This document shows, one piece after another, positions 45,900-58,546 of a stretch of 64,000 bases of DNA. The notes under the pieces are model-generated. The model worked only from the letters and a program-made list of their open reading frames with translations, searched no databases and was not told the origin of the DNA. A program made the position numbers and the translations under genes. The stretch covers positions 142,118 to 206,117 of the forward strand of contig JAGFNQ010005219.1 in NCBI GenBank assembly GCA_024364735.1. Direction: 5' to 3'. Position 1 is the stretch's first letter. Each line of letters starts with the position of its first letter. This DNA is from Boesenbergia rotunda (lineage: Eukaryota > Streptophyta > Magnoliopsida > Zingiberales > Zingiberaceae).

Positions 45900-47205
45900 A
45901 GGCTCTAACATGACCCTCAAACTTGCTTTGAGGCAAGGCCTTTTGTTAAAGGATCCGCTAAATTCCTTTCAGTGGGAATTTTCTCAATTTGTATATCATT
46001 CCTACTTATAATCTCTCTGATCAGATGATAGCGGCGAAGCACATGTTTGGATCGCCGATGAGACCTTGGTTCCTTTGCTTGTGCAATAGCTCCATTGTTG
46101 TCACAATAAACCGGTATTGCTTCATCAATGGTTGGAACCACACCAAGTTCTGAGACGAACTTCTTGATCCAGACTACTTCCTTTGCTGCTTCCGAAGCTG
46201 CAATATATTCCCCTTCCGTGGTAGAATCCGCTACGGTGTCTTGCTTGGAACTCTTCCAACTTATTGCGCCTCCATTTAGAATAAATACGTATCCGGACTG
46301 AGATTTGGAGCCATCCTTATCTGTCTAGAAACTGGCATCTATTTACCCACGTATTATCATATCACCTTCTCCATATATTAAGAATACATCCTTAGTTCTT
46401 CTTAAGTACTTAAGGATTGTCTTGACAGCCGCCCAATGATCCATTCCTGGATCAGATTGGTATCTGCTTGTGACGCTCAGAGCATATGATACATCGGGCC
46501 TAGTACATAACATAGCATACATGATAGATCCTATCGCGATGCATAAGGAATCCTATTCATGCAAATCCTCTCGTCTTCTGTGTGCGGACACATAGACTTC
46601 GAAAGGTTGATCCCATGCCGGATGGGAAGGTAACCTTTCTTGGATTCCGACATGCTAAACCTTTCTAGCACTCGGTCTATATATGTAGACTGCGAAAGAC
46701 CAAGCAACCGTTTTGATCTATCTGTATAGATTCTAATCCCAAGGATATAGGTTGCTTCTCCCAGGTCTTTCATGGAGAAAGTTTTGGACAACCAAATTTT
46801 AACTGACTGTAAGACTGATATATCGTTTCCTATAAGTAATATGTCATCGACATATAACACTAGGAATACGACTGCACTCCCACTAACCTTCTTGTACACA
46901 CAAGGTTCGTCAGGATTTTGTGAGAAATCAAATTCTTTGATTGTCTCATCAAAACGGATGTTCCGGCTCCTGGATGCTTGCTTTAGTCCATATATGGATC
47001 GTCGAAGCTTGCATATTTTGGTTTTATCAACCGTTGTGAAACCATCAGGTTGTATCATGTATACATCCTCAAGCAGGTTTCCATTAAGGAAAGTTGTTTT
47101 CACATCCATTTGCTATATCTCATAATCATCATGAGCTGCTATGGCCAGGAGCATCCGAATGGATTTAAGCATAGCTACTGGCGAATAGGTTTCGTCATAA
47201 TCAAT
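45900..47205 (-). pseudogene. A2 reverse transcriptase and RNase H
   Basis: The RT core (47109-46531) has MDVKTTFLNG, YGLKQASRS and catalytic YVDD (46843-46854), then thumb sequence. A shift and stops follow at about 46530-46300. RNase H continues in broken frames to 45917 (VYCDNNGAIAQAKE, HLIREII, LADPLTKGL). Upstream, at about 47203, the sequence jumps to the RT-integrase linker, and about 248 bp that A1 still has (about 1285-1532) is missing. Those bases encode the RT N-terminus (the KWVF and ARLVAKG region). The polymerase would lack its finger domain. Confidence 0.9.
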
Positions 47206-47877
47206 GAGTAACACGTCGTTCGATTCACTTATTAGAAATCCGTATCTCTCTGGAATATTGCGTGTCCTATCAGACCTACGAAGAGGTGGTGTTGTTTTAG
47301 GTTCAACTGATAGCTCATCATCATGAGTTCTCGATTGTGGGTCTAGACTAGGTGTCTCTGTAATGTCTATTGGTGTTTCTTGAACTTCTTCAAGTTCAAT
47401 ATTACTCCCACTGTTTTCTTGTAAAAGAAATTCTTTTTTCTAGAAACACAGCATGCCTTGAAACAAACACCTTTTGTTCTAAGGGATGATAGAATTGGTA
47501 ACCTTTCGTTTCCTTAGGGTATCCAATAAATAGACATTTATCAGACTTAGCATCCAATTTGTCTGATACAGTCCGCTTCACATAAGCAGGACAACCCCAT
47601 ATTTTAAGGTGAGTTAAATGAGGTTTCTTACTATTCCACATCTCATATGGAGTAGTAGAGACTACCTTGGTTAGGACTCTGTTTAGCAAGTAAACAGCTG
47701 TCTTAAGTGCATAGCCCCAAAAGGATTTTGGAAGAGGTGCATGATTCATCATAGATCTAACCATGTCCATCAAGGTTCGGTTACGCCTCTCAGATACACC
47801 ATTATGCTATGGTGTATATAGCGGAGTCCATTGAGACAATATCCCATTGTCCCTCAGATAATCTTGAAACTCTTGAC
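47206..47877 (-). pseudogene. A2 integrase C-terminal half
   Basis: Frame 47773-47402 (SFWGYALKTAVYLLNR, IWGCPAYV, KCLFIGYPKETKG, FVSRHAVFLEK), ending by frameshift at about 47430. The core segment 47774-47877 (YTPPYTPQ-type region) is in another frame and contains a stop. It continues from the gag-protease-integrase frame after a one- or two-base loss near 47975. Confidence 0.87.
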
Positions 47878-49548
47878 TTAAGTATTCACCACCCCGATCG
47901 GATCGAAGTATCTTAATACTTTCGCCAAGCTGTTTCTCCACTTCATTTCTGAACTCTTTGAATTTCTCAAAAGCTTAGATTTGTGTTTCATTAAAAACAC
48001 ATACCCGAATCGTGAGTGATCATCGATAAAGGTAATGAAGTAGCTATAGCCTCCTTGTGCAAGAGTTGACATTGGTCCACATACATCAGTATGTATTAGA
48101 CCAAGCAATTCTCCCACTGGTTTACCTTTTCCGGAAAAGGGTAATTTGGCCATCTTGTCCTTTAAGCATGATTCGCATGTATCAAATGAACCGGGTTCAA
48201 ATGATTCCAGAATTCCACATCGGTGTAATTTGGTCATGCGTTTCTTACTTACATGGCCAAGACGACAATGCCACGTATAGGAGTCTATTTGATTATCTAT
48301 TTGAGCACGTTTATTGCTAACTTCGATATTGAAAATGACACCAGATAAATCTAACGTGTAGATCCCATTGCACAAAGTTTCGGTCCCATAAAGAACACCA
48401 TTTAAAGGTATGTAACAACAATTGTTACTAAAAGTTAAATGATAACCCTTTTTATTCAAGCATGAAATAGATACAATGTTCTTTATTAACGAAGGAACAA
48501 AATAACAATTATTCAATTCTAAGACACGTCCAGTAGGGAGCTTTAGCAAATATGTTCCGATGGCAACAGCAGCAATCTTTGCTCCATTTCCAACTCGCAA
48601 ATTCGCTTCTCCCTTGACGAGTCTTCTTCTATTCCTTAGCCCCTGTATGTCATTACATATATGTGAGCTACACCCAGTATCAAGTACCCAGGTGGTTGAG
48701 GAAATAGAGTGACATTCAATAACGAAGATACCTGAAGAGGATGGAGCATCAGATGTCTTCTTCTTCAAGGACTCAAGATAAACCTTGCAGTTTCTTCGCC
48801 AGTGACCCTCCTTGCCGCAGTGATGGCAAGTGCCTTTTGGTGTCTTTTCAGTCTTTTTGGCCTTTTTCTTCTTTCCCTTATTCTGTTCTTTGGCCTTCCT
48901 CTTAGAACCTTTCTTCGAGGAACCAACTAACAGTACTGTCTTCTGATCCTGCTTCACAGAAGGCTCTATAGTCTTCAGCAGGTTGAGCAACTCAGGAATG
49001 GTAGTCTCCAGCTTGTTCATCCGATAGTTCATCACAAATTGTGAGTAACTTTTGGGCAAACAATGCAGAATTAAGTCAATACTTAGTTCGTGATCCATTG
49101 CAAAACTGAGTGTGCCCAGTCGCTCAATGTACCCCAACATCTTCAACACAAACTGTGAGACAGAAGTGCCTTCCTGCATCTTAGAGGTGAAGAGGAGTCT
49201 GGAGACCTCGAACCTTTCGGATCTCGCCTGCTCGTCAAATAACTCATGAAGATGGAAGATGATGGTATAAGCATCCATATGCTCATGCTGCTTTTGCAGC
49301 TCAGGTACCATAGCGGCTAGCATGATGCAACTCGTAAGTTCAGAATCGGTCACATGTTTCTGATAGGTCACTAACTGGTCTGGAGTTGCATCTTCTGGAG
49401 GACGGTTGGGAAGTTGATCTTCAAGGACATAAGCAAGCTTTTCTGCCTTGAGGACTATCCTCAGGTTTCGAAGCCAGTCCATGAAGTTTGGCCAAGTCAG
49501 CTTATTGGTGTCCAAAATGGAACGCAAATTCAGAGAAGACATAATCAA
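47878..49548 (-). pseudogene. A2 gag-protease-integrase start
   Basis: Frame of 556 codons, with the likely start MSSLNLRSIL at 49542. Seen in order: gag domain (to about residue 195, LILHCLPKSYSQFV), a basic Lys/Gly stretch, an intact zinc knuckle CHHCGKEGHWRRNC (about 240), protease WVLDTGCSSH (about 288), the HHCC pre-integrase domain (WHCRLGHV ... CESCLKDK), and the first half of the integrase core (HTDVCGP, FITFIDDHSRFGYV). After KHKSK a small deletion at about 47975 shifts the frame. Fusing gag, protease and integrase in one frame is normal for copia elements. This is the longest intact gag in the window. Confidence 0.92.
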
Positions 49549-51319
49549 GTGATTATCCTAGAAATACAAATTGAGCTTATGTGAGAAGAATGATAAAGAA
49601 TGCATCAACATACATTAATTAAATCATATTTATTTTTCGAATTGAATAACCCTTTTTATCAATTCGGGAGATCGTAGGATCATCTCCAAATAGGTTGATA
49701 TCCAACCATAGATAAGAACAACCATGGCTATGGCCATCAAGTTATTCTCAGCTATGAAGGTAGGTAATTATACCGATTACATATCACATATATGTAACTA
49801 CCACTTTATGCTATCAACTAATTGAATGTTTGCATAAATCATTGGGTTGTTAACTCATTAACAAGTATGCAACAATATACATAGCACCCAACTGCACCTC
49901 TCTTTACATCGACCTTGGCTGTGGCACAACAAATCGATGCTCCAAGTTTAAGGCTAACCCATTAATCAAGAAATAGTTTTAATATGGTTGGAACTCATTC
50001 AACCGTTTAGTCAGGCTTGGATGTGTCCAACAACCAAAACTAAGGATTGACCTCTGACTCCAACTATATTAATCATAGACTAATTCCATGGTTTGAACAT
50101 GTTGAGGTTCAAGCCGGGCATAGATGTGTCCATCAACCCAGACGAGAAACAAAACTCCAGTTCTAACTATATTAATGGAAGGTGTTTGCCTTAATATTTT
50201 ATAAGAGGTTTTGGGTCTCATCCTTTTCTTTTAAGCACATTCATGACATATAATTATGTCATGTACTAACGATTTCCTTAATAAAGTATGTATGTGACTT
50301 AATTTATCAAGTCTCATTAATTGAATTAGGAACCGGATTTCCTAATTCCAATTTCATACTTTATTCAAGGAATTATTTTGGGAAACAATTTCCTAAATTG
50401 TCATAATCAATTTCGGAAATAATATGTTTAAGACTTTGATTTCTCTAAATCAAATTTTATTAAATTAAGAGACAGATACCCTTAATTCAACCACATATTA
50501 TTTTCATGAAAATCTTATTTAAGGAAATATACTCTATAGTAAACAATTTTCCTAACTAATTTTGGAGACAATAATATGTGAGAGCATCACCTCTTAAATC
50601 AAATAAGGAAATTATCGTTTGAGAATCACCTCAAAAATTTCCAAGATTTGATCACATATTTTATTTATGGAAAATTAATATCAATAAATAACTTAATTTG
50701 GACGGCTCCCCGAGGCTCAATCCAAAATAAGAATTTATTGATAATATAATTTGGATGGCTCCCCGAGGCTCAATCCAAATTAAACATTTGACAATTTAAA
50801 TTCAATTTAGGAAATTTAATTATAACAACTAACTTTAAATTGGACGGCTCCCCGAGGCTTAATCCAAAATAAAGAATTTTGTAAATAATTTAATTTCCAA
50901 TTATGAATTTAAATGCCAATTAATATTCCATAATTTGTCTAGATTTTCTCGAAAGAAAGTGCCCATAATTGCGAGCTTTCCATAAATGGAAAGTTTCCAA
51001 AAATAAAATTTTCAGAATAATTGTAAGTTTCTGGTACAAAGAAAACTTATGTATTTCCAAAATTAGAAAATTTCTAAAATAGGAAATTTCCAAAATTGGA
51101 AAGCTTCCAAAAATGGAAAGCTTTCACAATTATCAAAATTTCAGAAATAGGGATAGTTCAAAAGTTTACGAAATTTCATGAGGATTTCCAAACTTTGAAA
51201 TTTCTAAATCTAAAATTTACCATAATTGGAAAGTTTCCATAATTGAAAAATTTTCCAAAATTGAGATCATGACAAAGTTTTCCGCAAAACAATTATATGA
51301 TTATGTCGAACAATAACCG
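49549..51319 (-). other. A2 5' leader with hairpin repeats
   Basis: Noncoding and AT-rich. Three hairpins with TTGGA/TCCAA outer arms and a CTCGGGGAG core on the minus strand lie at 50698-50725, 50751-50778 and 50840-50867. Confidence 0.75.
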
Positions 51320-51331
51320 GCTCTGATACCA
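51320..51331 (-). other. A2 primer-binding site (tRNA-Met)
   Basis: Minus TGGTATCAGAGC, one base from the LTR edge at 51333. Confidence 0.93.
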
Positions 51332-51332
51332 C

Positions 51333-53595
51333 TGTTGGGACCGGGTGCATGTTGACATGGATGTGGGTTCGTAATTTTAAAATTAATTACGTGCAGCGGA
51401 AGATTTAGCATAAATAATATCTCAAATTATTTAACCACACATCTAGCATGCAACCTTATGTTGTGTAGAAATGATCATATATTTAAAATTTTTGTAGAAA
51501 CGTAAACTAATTTACTTGTTACCTCGCGTAACTCGAAGAAAGGGACGAGATCCAACCGTAAGCGTCCCTTAGAAGCTCCGCCTCTATTCGCGTCCACGCC
51601 GAGTTTTCTTCGGGATGACTTCGCAAAGCCACGAGTTTCGTGCCGACAAGAACTACTAGATTCTCCAAAGGCATGACAAGAATACCAAGAGAGAGATGGA
51701 AAGACTAACCACCAAAAGAAGAACGGAATCAAGATTCCGGGAAGAAGGAAGGAGTTGCGCCCACTTCTTCTTCTTGCGGTAGCTTCTTGGTGGCTAAAGG
51801 TGGCTGATCGTCGGAGCTTGGATGCCAAAGAAGGAGGCCGGTGGTGGTTGTAGCTCACGGCAAAAGGGGTTCTCCTTTTAGGGCCGGCGGCACTAGAGGA
51901 GGGAGAGGGAGAGAAGGAGAGAGAGAGGGCTTATTTCTTGATCTCTTAGATTAAATTCCAAGTCTTGCCTTGGTTCCTTTATATAGTAGTCTCTCAACCG
52001 CCAAGTCTCCTTTTTATCGAATAAATTTTCATAAGAAACTTATCATATAAATTTTTCTATGATTTATTCCATCATGCCAAGTTTTTATCATAATTTAATT
52101 TATAATAAAAACAACCATGTCTCCCTTTTCTTATGAAATAAATTTTCACAAGAAATTTCATATATAAATTTTTCTTATCATGGAAAAATCAATTCATCAT
52201 TGATTTTATAAAATAAAATAAACTATTCAAAGTTTATTTTAATTTCCATGAAAATAATAAACCAAACCTCGATTTATAAAATTTATATTATCCATAATTT
52301 TATAAAACAAACCACACTTGGTTTATTTTATAACTTGAACCAAACAATTTGGTTTTCCCTTTTAATGTGGCCGGCAAAACAAAGAGGGTAGGGACCCTCT
52401 TTGGCCGGCCAAACCCAAGCCAAGATCATATGAATTAAACTCATTTAATTCGTCTAATAAGCCTTCAAAAGACTTAGCCATTTATGCTTCCGATGCATCT
52501 CTGAAAAATTCAGATTCGACTTATCTCTCTTGATCGAAAAATTCAATTTTCAACTCGTTTTAAATCCCTCGGATTCTCGTAGTGCGTGTGACTAAATAGG
52601 CTTTCAATTTATGTTGGCCGTCTATAATTAACCAATTATAGAACGATCATGAGTGACACCTAATAGTACATCATAATCCCCAATTAATTAAAAGATCAAC
52701 GGTTGACCTCAGAAATAATTCTGAAACCCTTCAGCAGCTATAATGAATCGTGCCACATTCCCTTCACCATCTTACACCCACTTGGTTCAGGACACGGTCT
52801 ATGTGTGTCAGTCCCCACTAGGCTGGCTACGTCACACCAAGCCCAAGTAATATTTTTCTCATCATACAGATTCTAATTACTCTCATGTATCTGAGAGATT
52901 CATACTCTAAACATGTGATGCTCTGGCCAGAGGCTTCGAGTAACAATCCAACGATAGGCCTTGGGTATACATCTCCTCGCAAGGAGTGGTGAATCCTTTG
53001 TAGGCTGTTCAAACATCTTCGGGCACTTCGGCTTATACCCAACCATCCTGGGTCCACACCTCCTTGGAGATGCTTGCTTAAGATGTCAAAGTATAAGTCT
53101 TCATGACCAAGATGACTTGAATACCACAAGTCAAAGGAACATCGCACTTAAGCTGCAGTAAGAACTTCATTGACATAGCTATATGTAGATTACCATATGA
53201 AGTTTTACAGCCAGTCACTCCATTGAACTAGTTCCCTTAACTAGCATTCATGTTTATCTCCGGGCATCCCAATGTCACCAGCCAGTGAGAATCAGCTGAT
53301 TAGAGAATAACCCATGCTAGTCTCAACAGAATTGATAGTGTCCGTATTTATCAATTCATCGACTAGGGACAATTTCAATACTTCACAATTGCACATGTAG
53401 AGATAATCACTAGTTGTGAATTCATCACAAATTCTCTCATGCTGTGAATTGTATTGCGGACATTCAGTAAATGAGTTTAAGATCTCAATCAAATACATAA
53501 ACATATATACTCAAATAGTGAATATTCATTTATTAAAATAAATGATTACAATCATAAGGCGATTGCCTTAGGACACTTCTCTCATATCACTAACA
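51333..53595 (-). repeat. A2 5' LTR
   Basis: 2263 bp, matching 43595-45853 closely. TATA box at 51976-51985. Confidence 0.94.
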
Positions 53596-54721
53596 GTTGG
53601 GAGGTTTCCGGAGCAGAGCGCTTGAGAAGAAGAGCGTATTGGCGTTGGAAGAAGTGGTGTCTGAAGCCTTGGGGTCGAGGAGCTATTTATAGCCTCCTGG
53701 GGCGCCCTGAACGTTGGGGGCGCACCCCCCAAGTGTCAGCCGATCCGAGCAACTCTCGGTCAGCCCTTATCCCACTCAAATAGGGCTGAGAGTTGACTGT
53801 GGGGGCGCCCGGGACGCAGGGGCGCCCGGGTTGACTCGATCCGCTGGCTTCTCGCTGGTTTGGCTCTATCCGCTTCGTTGGCTTAAGCCCGGGGCGCCCG
53901 GAGCATCCGGGGCGCCCGGGAGCATGGGGCCACCTGGGAGCATGGGGGCGCCCCGCCCAGTATGCTTCCGAAGTGTACTTTTGCTGAACTCATGTTTGGC
54001 TTGTACTTAGGGCGCCCGAGTCCTTCGGGGAGCCCAACCCAGCTGCTGCCTCACTCCTTTGAGGCGTTCTGGGCTGCAGACACTCGTTCTTTCGGTCCTG
54101 CATCCAGGGTTAGTACCAAACAAGATAAAGCAAAAATGTTAGTGATTCTTACAGCCGTAGCTGTCTTGGTTCTGACTTTGGGTCTCCAAAATGGAGCCCT
54201 AGGTCGAACCGACGCCTACTGTTCCCTCGACGGGAAACGTGTCCTCACCTACTCCTCTCAGGAGAATTTACCTGTTGCCAACCGGCTCCTCCGATTGGAC
54301 TTTTGCCCAGCAGTCCTTCGCCAGGTGCCTAGCTGTCCTTCGCCAGGTATTCAGTTCCAGGCAGCCCTTCGCCTGGTGCCTAGCAGTCCTTCGCTAGGTC
54401 TTCGACTCCTAGCAGCCCTTCGCTAGGTGCCCAGTAGCCCTTCGCTGGGTCTTCGGTTCCAGGCAGCCCTTCGCCTGGTGCCTAGCAGTCCTTCGCTAGG
54501 TCTTTGACTCCTAGCAGCCCTTCGCTAGGTGCCCAGCAGCCCTTCGCTGGGTCTTAGGGTTTCGATGCCTAGCAGTCCTTCGCTAGGTGCCTAGCAGTCC
54601 TTCGCTAGGACTTTAATCTGCACACTCAAGTAGCATGTTAGATAAACATAACCTCTTAACTTTTGAACTCTTTTGCCATTATCAAAACACAGGTTTGACT
54701 TGGGTGCTATCTGCACCAACA
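53596..54721 (-). repeat. B 5' LTR, segment 2
   Basis: It resumes with the duplicated gttgg and ends CACCAACA. TATA box at 53684-53691 and a hairpin array at 54305-54609. The ORFs at 53714-54426 are matched by the 3' LTR and have no recognisable domain. Confidence 0.92.
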
Positions 54722-55804
54722 ATATAGGCTTCATACAGGCGCCTGATACGCTGGGGGCGCCCCTATGAACTCGGTCAAACCTTATCCACGCGCCGACCTC
54801 GCTGCGGCTGATAAAACCTCTGACCAGGGCACCCCGGACCTCCCAGGTGCCTATGTGAAGGCTTATTTGTGTTTCGACCTCGAAACAGCAAATACATCTT
54901 TCAACTTGGGCGCCCGTGTCATCCTGGGCGCCTAACTGGAAGCCTATTCTGCTTACTTCACGAAACTGCAACTTTTACTCTTTGGCTTGGGCGCCCCCAT
55001 CATACTGGGTGCCTGGCTTCAAGGCTTTCAACCCAGCACTGGGCTTTGTGCTTTGATCTGGGCGCCCCCATCAGTGGGGGCGCCTGGGTTGGCTGCTTTC
55101 CAACCTTTCGCCTGCTTTGTCTCTGGTTCTTGGTACCTGCAAGATACACAAACACAAAACACATGTACATACAATATTAGGCTTAAGGACTTGGTTCAGA
55201 CTTTGGATTTCCATGAAACCCTAGGTCGAACCGACGTAAGTTCCCACCCCCGAGAGCGCGCCTTTCACCTACTCCTCTCAGGAGACGGTTGCCACCTCAG
55301 ACCTTCGGGTGGACTTTTGCTTAGCTTCCGATACTTCCGAACCTCGAGACGCCCGAACCCCGACCCGTCTCTACTTCTGTCCTTAATCATCGCTCAGCTA
55401 AGTTGCTCAGTCCCTCGGACCAAGACTTCGTGCCCAAACCCTAAGTCCAGGACTTCGGTGCCCAACCCTCGGCCAGGTCTTCTTGCCCAGTCCTCGACCA
55501 AGACTTCGTGCCCACCTTCCGAGCAGGTCTTCCGTACCCAGCCCATTGCCAGGACTTAGTGCCCAATCCTCGATCAGGACTTAGTGCCCACCTTCCGAGC
55601 AGGTCTTCGGTGGCCAGCCCTTTGCCAGGACTTAGTGCCCAACCCTTGATCAGGACTTATTGCCTAGTTTTACTAGGACTTTGGTCCATTTTGTTACTCC
55701 TCTCTTAACTCCCCTTTGTCTGTTCAATGTATCACTAACTTAAGTGTATTATCAAACATTAAAACACTTAGAAGAGAACATCATTGATGCAACTTGCACC
55801 AACA
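54722..55804 (-). repeat. Right D LTR (5' LTR), segment 2
   Basis: It resumes with atata and ends TTGCACCAACA. The A3 sequence then continues with the target duplication agatc (55805-55809). Confidence 0.92.
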
Positions 55805-56384
55805 AGATCTAGGTGAAAGTCACTGGACAGCTATCATGAATATTCTTAAGTACTTACGAAGGACGAAAGAATATTTCTTGATATTTGGAGGCACTCAGGA
55901 GCTAGCTCTAAAGGGTTAAAGCTTCTAAACAGACAGGGATGATTTTAGATCGGAGTCAGGGTATGTATTTTGCCTGAATGGTGGCGCTGTGAGCTGGAAG
56001 AGTTCGAAGCAGGACACAGTCGCAGATTCTACAACAGAGGCCGAGTATATTGCCGCGTCTGAGGCGGCAAAAGAGGTTGTTTGGATCCGAAAGTTCATTA
56101 CAAAACTTGGTGTGATTCCTAGCATAGTAGACCCGATAGACCTCTATTGTGACAACAATGGGGCTATTGCGCAGGCTAAGGAATCTTGCTCTTATCAGCA
56201 GACCAAACATATACTATGGCGCTTCCATCTCATTAGAGAGATTATCGATAGAGGAGATGTGAAAATATACAGAGTACACACTGATTCTAACATCACAGAT
56301 CCTTTGACTAAGGCTTTGGCACAAAAAAAGCATGATGATCATACCAGGTCACTGGGTATTAGATATTACAGTGATTGGCACTAA
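55805..56384 (+). pseudogene. A3 RNase H (3' end of A3 pol)
   Basis: It continues the A3 polyprotein on the opposite strand from 18944. It starts HWTAIMNILKYLRRTKE, has stops near 55917 and 55935, then an open frame 55989-56384 with SSKQDTVADSTTEAEYIA, CDNNGAIAQAKE, TKHILWRFHLIRE and DPLTKAL. The natural stop TAA is at 56382-56384. It is followed after 4 bases by the purine tract AGTGGGAGAT (56389-56398) and the 3' LTR. The strand switch relative to the rest of A3 is evidence for the inversion. Confidence 0.9.
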
Positions 56385-56398
56385 TGCTAGTGGGAGAT

Positions 56399-58063
56399 TG
56401 TTAGTAGGAGCCCTAGAGCCAATTATGTGATGATTGACTAGGGACATTTTGTATCATATTCTATAATTAATAAAGGCATGATTGGTTATTATACTTACTT
56501 TGTATTTGTGCCAAATAACTAAGTATAATAATATCCTTGGGTAGTAGGTTCTTATCTACATCATATCGATTGATTGAATCGATAGTGAGATGATGTAGAG
56601 AACACTACTCTAAATCATTCCTAGTCAAGTATTATATTCAAGGACAATATTAATGCATGGAGACTAGCATGTAGGTCAACTGATGACTTGAGCTCACAAG
56701 TCATGGATATGTGATATCAAGTTGACACATGGGTATACATTGGAGAATGTGTACTGAATTGACCCGCCATGAGAAAGTTTCATAGATTATCATATGAGTG
56801 TCATAAACTTTCTCATGTGACTATTAGTATGAATAGTCCTTAGACCTGAAGTCACTATGGTTCCCTACATAAGGAGTTATATACTTTGGAATCGTCAAAC
56901 GTCACCCGTAACAGGGTGGACAATAAAGGCGATCACTGGGTATGTAATGAATTATGCGGAGGGATGTGAGTGATGTAGATGAGATCTATCCCTCCCATAT
57001 GACGGGAGTGATATCTGTGGGCCCCTTGATCGAGTAGGACTACTAAAACGCATGGTCATGCTCAAATGAGTCAATATGAGATATTGAGCTCATTTGTTTG
57101 AGTGAGTCTACTCGGGGACCAAGAAACACAAGATTGACTGAAGAAGACACGGCCTATGCCTCATTGGTCAATCTAGATATTGAGGATAGAAGGACAAGGT
57201 CATACATTATGATAGTCACGGAGGTTTAGTCGGATCTCGACTATTCTTGTTACTTGGGTAGCAATGATGCATTGCTAGATGCCGCTCATTGCTTATGTAT
57301 CTAAAGTGGTTTAAACACATTGCCAACGTTACGAGAACCTATTGGGTCACACACTAAGGACACGATGCTTCGGAGATTAATTGATCTTGGTTTGACTAAG
57401 ATTTGATTCGAATTGGATTAATTGAGTTAGACTCAAGTGAATCCAATTAGATTATGTGATTGAGTCTAATTTGAGTTAGACTCATCTAGATTAGACTCAA
57501 CCACTTAATTATGGATAATATTCATTAAAGGGTTTAATAAATATTATTTAAGAGGAAGGCTAAGAGACATTCTATTCATTAGATGAATAGAATATTAAGA
57601 GTCTCATGGAATACTAAGAGGCTTGGTATTCATTGGGTTTTATTAGCATTAAGATGAGAGGAGCTCAAGGGGCATAGACCCTTGGTATTCATTAGATGAG
57701 TATAAATACCCCCCTTGTCAAAGGCTAGAGGAGGCATCTCTCTTCCTCTTCTTTCTTCCTCCTTGTCCATAACTCCCTAGTGGAGGTTCTTGTGCTTTGT
57801 GAACAATCCTACGTTGCTAGCACAACTAAGGTGGTTCCTCTCCGAGGCGTAGATCGTGTTCGTGTGGATACGCATAGAGGCACGGACACTTGAACGTGCA
57901 AGAGATCCGGTGAACCAAAGGACTAGCGGGATAAGCGAAGGGCACGCGACAAAGGTATTCCTATAAGATAGGAATTGTAGATCACTTTGTATGAGTTCTT
58001 CTTTCGCATGGATCGCTCGAGGGATCTTATTTCCGCTGCGATTTTTACCTATAGATCCCTTCA
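56399..58063 (+). repeat. A3 3' LTR
   Basis: TGTTAGTAGG ... GATCCCTTCA, 1665 bp. It is bounded on the left by the polypurine tract and on the right by element E coding sequence at 58064. TATA box TATAAATA at 57701-57708. The right edge rests on the resumption of E RNase H codons, since the other target duplication is outside the window. No coding content. Confidence 0.82.
57701..57708 (+). promoter_or_regulatory. TATA box of A3 3' LTR
   Basis: TATAAATA followed by a C-rich and CT-rich stretch (CTCTCTTCCTCTTC) about 30 bases downstream. Confidence 0.6.
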
Positions 58064-58546
58064 CCTAGGACTTCAACTTTTGAACTATCAGGATATTCTG
58101 ACTCTAATTATGCTGGGTGTAAGTTAGATAGAAAGAGTACAAGTGGAAGTTGCCAATTATTAGGACATAGTCAAGTCAGCTGGTGTAGTAGAAAGCAACA
58201 CTGCGTAGCCTTATCCACAACCGAAGCAGAATATGTTGCCCTAGAAGAGTGTGTAGCACAACTTTTATGGATGATGCACACTCTTAAGGATTTCCAACTT
58301 GACTACACCCAAACCCGAGTTTTTATTGATAACATTAGTTCAATCAATTTAACTAAGAATTCAATTCAGCACTCCCGAACTAAACATATTGAAGTTAAAC
58401 ATCATTTTGTAAGGGATCATGTAGTCAGGGGCGAAATAGTACTTATGCATGTGGGCTCAAAATCCAACTTAGCTGACATTTTTTCCAAACCCTTACCTGA
58501 ATCTGAGTTTAGCTTACTAAGAAGGCAGTTAGGGTTATGTGTTTAG
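58064..58546 (+). pseudogene. Element E RNase H (3' end of pol)
   Basis: The C-terminal RNase H of a SIRE-like copia element closely related to B, on the plus strand. Motifs are CKLDRKSTSG, WCSRKQHCVALSTTEAEY, HSRTKHIEVKHHFVRDH and ADIFSKPLPESEF, with a stop at 58544-58546. The frame is open from at least 58271 and can be read upstream to the A3 LTR edge. The rest of E pol must lie on the other side of A3, outside the window. It provides the intact 3' end against which the G2 truncation of B pol is judged. Confidence 0.9.

Larger units (their letters stand above)
43595..53595 (-). mobile_element. Copia element A2, complete with both LTRs
   Basis: A 10001-bp element: 3' LTR 43595-45853, polypurine tract, pol, gag, leader, primer site, 5' LTR 51333-53595, with target duplication gttgg. 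The two LTRs look very similar by eye (2259 and 2263 bp; one clear 10-base gap near 45827), so it is one of the younger insertions. Pol lacks about 248 bp of the RT N-terminus and has frameshifts, so it is not autonomous. It is closely related to A1. Confidence 0.95.
30843..54721 (-). mobile_element. SIRE-like copia element B (hosts A2 and G2)
   Basis: Minus-strand element with 3' LTR 30843-32261, polypurine tract, 3' untranslated region, pol, a gag-pol spacer, gag, primer site, and 5' LTR 43264-43594 plus 53596-54721. The target duplication atata flanks it. Without the nested A2 (10001 bp) and G2 (4079 bp) and their duplications it is about 9.8 kb. It inserted into the TATA box of the D 5' LTR. 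Gag has one clear nonsense codon and pol several lesions, so it is now defective. Confidence 0.92.

Noticed and set aside
53714..55708. Several Pro/Ser/Leu-rich ORFs (98-190 codons)
   Set aside because: They fall in B and D LTRs and reflect the GC-rich hairpin and GCCCA/CAGGAC repeat tracts. Matching ORFs occur at 31698-31988 and 25227-25643.
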